A stretch of DNA of 32,227 nt. Source: Clostridiales bacterium (lineage in GTDB: Bacteria; Bacillota; Clostridia; HGM11327). Position 1 is the stretch's first letter; every line of letters starts with the position of its first letter. The translations under genes were made by a program, and so were the position numbers. The stretch lies in the NCBI GenBank assembly GCA_015056475.1, contig SVGF01000009.1:1-32227 (forward strand), written 5' to 3'. Under the pieces are notes generated by a model. It saw only the letters and a list, made by a program, of their open reading frames with translations. It had not been told where the DNA came from and searched no databases. Positions 28,118 through 32,227 of the stretch are shown here, in pieces.

Positions 28118-28735
28118 ATGTTATATTTGTCAGAAAATCTAAAGAAATACCGTATTGAAAAAAATCTTACACAAGAGGATGTTGCCGAATATTTGGGATT
28201 AACCCCTCAAAGCGTTTCAAAATGGGAACGAGGTGAATGCTATCCCGACATAACGCTTCTTCCAGCTTTGGCATACATATTCGAAACAAGCATAGATCTG
28301 CTTATAGGCTTGGACACAATACGCGCTCAAGAAACTCGCCTCAATATTCACAAAAAAGCCTCTGAATTTCAGCGTAACGGTGATTACGCCTCTGCGGAAA
28401 AAGTATATCGAGATGCATTGCTTATATATCCCAATAAGCCCGGAATGATCTTAGGGCTGGCAGGAGTATTGGCATTGCAGGACAAGCCGGAAGAATCCAT
28501 TGAATTGATAGAACGCGGTTTACCGCTATCTGTCAACGAAAAGCAAAAGGCAACAATGCGTGCTGCACTCTGTTTTTTGTATCTGAAGTGCGGGAAAGCC
28601 GAGAAAGCAAGCTCACTTGCTTCAGAGCTTCCTCACGAAAGAGAAAGCCGCGAGGCAATTCTTCCGCTGATTCAAAACGGACTCGATGAATCCGAAATAT
28701 ACAACCATATCAAAAGCATTATTCTTGGAATATAA
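28118..28735 (+). CDS. XRE-family HTH regulator with C-terminal TPR-like helical domain
   Basis: LSENLKKYRIEKNLTQEDVAEYLGLTPQSVSKWERGECYPDITLLPALAYIFETSIDLLIG followed by TPR-like repeats; SD AAAGGAG before ATG 28118. Confidence 0.9.
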   Translation: MLYLSENLKKYRIEKNLTQEDVAEYLGLTPQSVSKWERGECYPDITLLPALAYIFETSIDLLIGLDTIRAQETRLNIHKKASEFQRNGDYASAEKVYRDALLIYPNKPGMILGLAGVLALQDKPEESIELIERGLPLSVNEKQKATMRAALCFLYLKCGKAEKASSLASELPHERESREAILPLIQNGLDESEIYNHIKSIILGI

Positions 28736-28748
28736 ACACATGCAGACA

Positions 28749-28893
28749 CACCGGGCTCCACTTGTCAGGGGAGCCTAGGGTACGGTGGTAAAAATAGGAT
28801 TGCAAAACGGGACGCCGAAGACGTCGTCCCCTACGAGATCAATGGCGTTTTATCGAATGAATACTCAAAATTCGTAGGATCGATTCACGAATT
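28749..28893. repeat. Cluster of three short imperfect palindromic elements
   Basis: CACCG-GGCTCC...GGAGCC...CGGTG (28749-28787); GGGACG...CGTCCC (28809-28830); AATTCGT...ACGAATT (28869-28893); no coding potential. Confidence 0.6.
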
Positions 28894-28957
28894 GCATTAT
28901 GATCATTAACACCTCATCCGTCATTTTTCCTCCGGGTGCAGTTATGCGGTATGGCGC

Positions 28958-28997
28958 AAAAAATGCGAGACTTCCTTATGTGAAGTCCCGCATTTTT
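28958..28997 (-). terminator. Intrinsic terminator of the isomerase-like gene (potentially bidirectional)
   Basis: AAAAATGCGaGACTTC-CTTATGT-GAAGTCcCGCATTTTT. Confidence 0.85.
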
Positions 28998-29005
28998 AGT
29001 TTATT

Positions 29006-29758
29006 TTACCCAAAATTCTTCTTCAAATAATCAATACTTATCTTTACCTCACCAAGCGTATCCTCAAAATCAACTGCATTATCCTGCTCAACGATCAAGT
29101 GCTTTGCGCCTGCGTTCAGCACCTTAGGTACTATGTCTGTAAAGTCTATCATTCCCGATCCGAGGTGCGCTATTTCATAATTATTATCCTTTGTGAGCCT
29201 GCCATCCTTAAGATGTACGCATTCTATTCTGCCTGCCATCTTTGTGATATATTCAGTAAGGTCTGCTCCCGCAAACGCCACCCAATACGTGTCAAGCGTA
29301 AAGTTCAACGCTTCCGCATCTTCTATAAGATGATCCATTATATATCTGCCGTCTGCCATATTTTTGAATTCAAAATTATGGTTGTGATAGAAGAATTTAA
29401 AGCCTCTTTCGTTCATTCTTCTTGCGGCATTATTGAGTGCTTCAACCTGCTTTTTAATTTCATCATCGGGCTTTGAGCAATCCATTGAGCCAAGACCTAT
29501 ATTTCGGCAGCCAAAAGCCTCGTGCTCCGCCATCAATGCATCCGTATCGTTAACTATTCTGTCGTAGCCAACGTGAGTAAGCACCACGGGAAGGCCCGTT
29601 TGAGAAGTTGCTTTTTTATAAAGCTCAACGTCATACGGACAACCCGAGCACTGCAAAGCAGAATATCCCATACTTTTAAGCTTGTGTGCAGTTGCCAGGA
29701 ATTTCTCGTGTGTGTCAACCTCTGTTCTTATCGAAAATAAGTTCAAACCAAAATCCAT
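29006..29758 (-). CDS. Sugar phosphate isomerase/epimerase (AP endonuclease 2-like TIM barrel)
   Basis: FFYHNHNFEF, LDTYWVAFAGAD, RIECVHLKDG, LIVEQDN; SD AAAGGAG before ATG 29758. Confidence 0.85.
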   Translation of the reverse strand: MDFGLNLFSIRTEVDTHEKFLATAHKLKSMGYSALQCSGCPYDVELYKKATSQTGLPVVLTHVGYDRIVNDTDALMAEHEAFGCRNIGLGSMDCSKPDDEIKKQVEALNNAARRMNERGFKFFYHNHNFEFKNMADGRYIMDHLIEDAEALNFTLDTYWVAFAGADLTEYITKMAGRIECVHLKDGRLTKDNNYEIAHLGSGMIDFTDIVPKVLNAGAKHLIVEQDNAVDFEDTLGEVKISIDYLKKNFG

Positions 29759-29831
29759 ATTAATTCTCCTTTTGTAAACTCGGTCATATTTATATGATAC
29801 CACATTTTCAATTATTTTTCAATAATTATTT

Positions 29832-30497
29832 TTACGGCACAAGATCAAGCGCGCTGTCAACGCTGTCAACGTTTATGTACGTGTCGGGTACGTCGCCAAC
29901 TATTATCATCTCGGTGATAGGTACGATAGTTTTTACCTCTATTGCAGAGCCCGAAAGCGGCGCTACTATCCTTACCTGCGCACTTACCTCAAGGTAAACT
30001 CTGTGCCTTGTCTGATTTATTCCCGCATTTTCAAACTCTGTGGAAAAGCTCGTATTTACTGCCCCCGCAGGAACCATATTGATCTTGATGTCCGGTCCTC
30101 TGCCCGAAAACAGACCGTTGCTCACCAATGAGCCCAACGGAATAGATATATCAATATCCGTCAACTGCTGAAGCATATCCTGAGCAGTCTGACTCACAAG
30201 TGTCGATAGCCGGTTCATAGCCACAGAATCAGTTTGCACCAGCCTCACTGAGCCGTCGGCATTTGTGAGCACCTCAACTATCGAACGTATATTGTCCTCT
30301 GTTGACGTGACCTGCTTTATGGCGTTATTCATTATGTCAACTGCATAGTATCTCACTCTTACCTGAGCAATTGCATCCATAGCAGGCTTTATTGCAGAAT
30401 CAATGAACAATATTACCCCTACCGAAATTATCCCCGCTGCGGCAATCGACAAAATAAGAATCCTTAAAGCTCTTTTGTTTGGTTTTCTGAATCGCAT
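29832..30497 (-). CDS. yunB: Sporulation protein YunB family
   Basis: Single N-terminal TM then AIKPAMDAIAQVRVRYYAVDIMNNAI...IDISIPLGSLVSNGLFSGRGPDIKINMVPAGAVNTSFSTEFENAGINQTRHRVYLEV; SD GGAGGTGAT. Confidence 0.85.
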   Translation of the reverse strand: MRFRKPNKRALRILILSIAAAGIISVGVILFIDSAIKPAMDAIAQVRVRYYAVDIMNNAIKQVTSTEDNIRSIVEVLTNADGSVRLVQTDSVAMNRLSTLVSQTAQDMLQQLTDIDISIPLGSLVSNGLFSGRGPDIKINMVPAGAVNTSFSTEFENAGINQTRHRVYLEVSAQVRIVAPLSGSAIEVKTIVPITEMIIVGDVPDTYINVDSVDSALDLVP

Positions 30498-30547
30498 TAC
30501 ATCACCTCCGTCATATATTGTATGCGGATAAAAGCAATATAGTGCAA

Positions 30548-30588
30548 ATAAAAAACGTCTGCAATGCACATAATATGCATCGCAGACG
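30548..30588 (-). terminator. Intrinsic terminator of the LRR lipoprotein gene
   Basis: Minus strand CGTCTGCGATGCA...TGCATTGCAGACG followed by TTTTTTA. Confidence 0.85.
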
Positions 30589-30608
30589 CCTAAAAGTCTG
30601 ATCTTGAA

Positions 30609-31553
30609 TTAATCTACGTATGTAACGTATTCAGCGTAAGTAGCACTTACACCCCACATGTTACCGTCATCAGCAATGGAAATAAAGAACTGATCAACGT
30701 AGCAACCCTTCTTAAGATAAATGTTAAGCTTGGGTGAGCAAGTAAGTGTGTAGTAACCGATAGCGTGAACGGATTCGGGAATTGTGATGGACTCGATATT
30801 AACACCACGTGTGAATACCTGGTCACCGATAACCTCAACGCCTTCCTTGATGTCAACAGTCTTCAAAGATGCACAATTATAGAACGCATAGTCGTTAATT
30901 ACCTTAACTGTTGAAGGAATCTCGATAGACGTAAGCTTTGTGCAGCTTCTGAATGCGCCACCGTCAATAACCTCAACTGATGAGGGGATCTTGTAAGATG
31001 TAATATCCTTATCCAAGCAATAATAAAGAGTCTTCATATCCTTGCTGAATACAACACCATTAACAATCTTAAAACCCTTCCATGAAACGGATCTGAGGTT
31101 GTCGCAACGTTCAAAGAAACCGTCGGGGATGACATCAATAGTATCAGGAATAACGAGTTCTTCGATCTTGCAAACGAATCTCGTATCACCAACGTAAACT
31201 CTTGTATCGTCACAAATAGCCAATCTGTCAAGCACTTTTACCGGAAACTCTGAACCGCCAATGCTCATAGTTTCGGGAATAGTCAAAGACTTGAGATCGC
31301 CTGCGTAGCCGTAAATGATCAACTGATTCTTTTCCAAAGCGTAACGCCAGCCTTCGCCTGACTCCTGAATTGAGATCTTAGAAGGTGATGGGATCGGCAT
31401 GGGATCTCTGTAAGGTGTGGGAGAGGGTGTGGGAGTAGGCTTGATCGTAGGCAACACTGATGCACCGGGAGTGCCTTCAACAACTTCACCGCAACCTGCT
31501 ATAAGGGATATAAGAGAAATACAAACAAGTAAAACAGCTAAAAACTTTTTCAT
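30609..31553 (-). CDS. Leucine-rich-repeat (BspA/LRR_5-like) surface lipoprotein
   Basis: Lipobox LIAGC; Pro/Thr-rich linker PTIKPTPTPSPTP; repeated IPSSVEVIDGGAFRSCTKLTSIEIPSTVKVINDYAFYNCASLKTV. Confidence 0.88.
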   Translation of the reverse strand: MKKFLAVLLVCISLISLIAGCGEVVEGTPGASVLPTIKPTPTPSPTPYRDPMPIPSPSKISIQESGEGWRYALEKNQLIIYGYAGDLKSLTIPETMSIGGSEFPVKVLDRLAICDDTRVYVGDTRFVCKIEELVIPDTIDVIPDGFFERCDNLRSVSWKGFKIVNGVVFSKDMKTLYYCLDKDITSYKIPSSVEVIDGGAFRSCTKLTSIEIPSTVKVINDYAFYNCASLKTVDIKEGVEVIGDQVFTRGVNIESITIPESVHAIGYYTLTCSPKLNIYLKKGCYVDQFFISIADDGNMWGVSATYAEYVTYVD

Positions 31554-31757
31554 AGTAGTCCTTCCTTTTCTGTTTGTGGGAGGGTTTTGCCTCCATGATT
31601 TGTACGCCCGACAATACGGGCATTTCTACGTACATACATTATACTAAATTAATTTCCTGTTGTCAAGTACTATTTTTCAATTATTTTAAATTGTTTACAA
31701 TTATATTATAATTTCAGATAAAAAAATAAAAATGAGCGATTTTATTTAAAAAAGTCC

Positions 31758-31786
31758 TTGACAAAACCGCATAAATAGTGTAAAAT
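31758..31786 (+). promoter_or_regulatory. Promoter for tRNA-Thr (and possibly tuf)
   Basis: TTGACA-N17-TAAAAT. Confidence 0.8.
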
Positions 31787-31823
31787 AATACCGTATGTCA
31801 GTTCAGCATGCACAGACTTTTTT

Positions 31824-31899
31824 GCCTATATAGCTCAGGAGGTAGAGCGCAACCATGGTAAGGTTGAGGTCACCGGTTCAAATCCGGTTGTAGGCTCCA
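31824..31899 (+). tRNA. tRNA-Thr (anticodon GGT), CCA encoded
   Basis: GCCTATA acceptor pairing TGTAGGC, anticodon arm CAACC-ATGGTAA-GGTTG, T arm CCGGTTCAAATCCGG, CCA at 31897-31899. Confidence 0.93.
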
Positions 31900-31956
31900 C
31901 TCATGTAGCGTCGCCGTACGCTAAAAGTGATAATTTTCATCAGGAGGATTTTCAAA

Positions 31957-32227
31957 ATGGCAAAGGAAAAATTTGAGAGAAGTAAGCCGCACGTAAACAT
32001 CGGCACAATCGGCCACGTTGACCACGGTAAGACGACGCTTACAGCAGCAATCACAATGACACTTTCCAAGGCTGGTATGGCTAAGGAAATGAAGTACGAG
32101 GATATCGATAAGGCTCCCGAAGAGAGAGAACGTGGTATCACAATCAACACAGCACACGTTGAGTACGAAACAGAAACAAGACACTATGCTCACGTTGACT
32201 GCCCCGGACACGCAGACTACGTTAAGA
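31957..32227 (+). CDS. tuf: Elongation factor Tu, N-terminal part (cut by window edge)
   Basis: [40 protein letters not shown]...; SD AGGAGG. Confidence 0.97.
   Translation, partial: MAKEKFERSKPHVNIGTIGHVDHGKTTLTAAITMTLSKAGMAKEMKYEDIDKAPEERERGITINTAHVEYETETRHYAHVDCPGHADYVK

Overview
The window looks like a chromosomal segment from an anaerobic Clostridia-type Firmicute (gene content and order; taxonomy is inferred). Left to right it holds: two tandem glycyl-radical enzyme (GRE) genes plus their radical-SAM activase (- strand; the first GRE runs off the left edge); pyrH-frr with a translationally coupled small ORF; a DMT/EamA-type transporter; a Gld-like ABC transporter/DUF4340 operon; serS; an orphan lipoprotein solute-binding protein coupled to prfB; secA; a CofE-like F420 ligase homologue; ctsR-mcsA-mcsB-clpC-radA with a clear CtsR box; a metallophosphoesterase; a four-copy ~95 bp structured tandem repeat array leading into an XRE-HTH/TPR regulator; a cluster of small palindromic repeats; a TIM-barrel isomerase; yunB; an LRR lipoprotein; and tRNA-Thr(GGT) followed by tuf (cut by the right edge). 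Most worth a second look: (1) the 94-95 bp tandem array, whose units each carry an extended -10-like box and two hairpins with compensatory changes between copies, and whose last partial copy is the apparent promoter of the HTH-TPR gene; (2) prfB, which appears to need a +1 frameshift at CTT TAA C (UAA rather than the usual UGA); (3) an McsB homologue that seems to have lost its catalytic motifs (putative pseudo-arginine-kinase) in an otherwise intact CtsR/ClpC operon; (4) two tandem GREs with a GCNQ active-site motif instead of GCVE. All calls come from reading the sequence; no searches were run.
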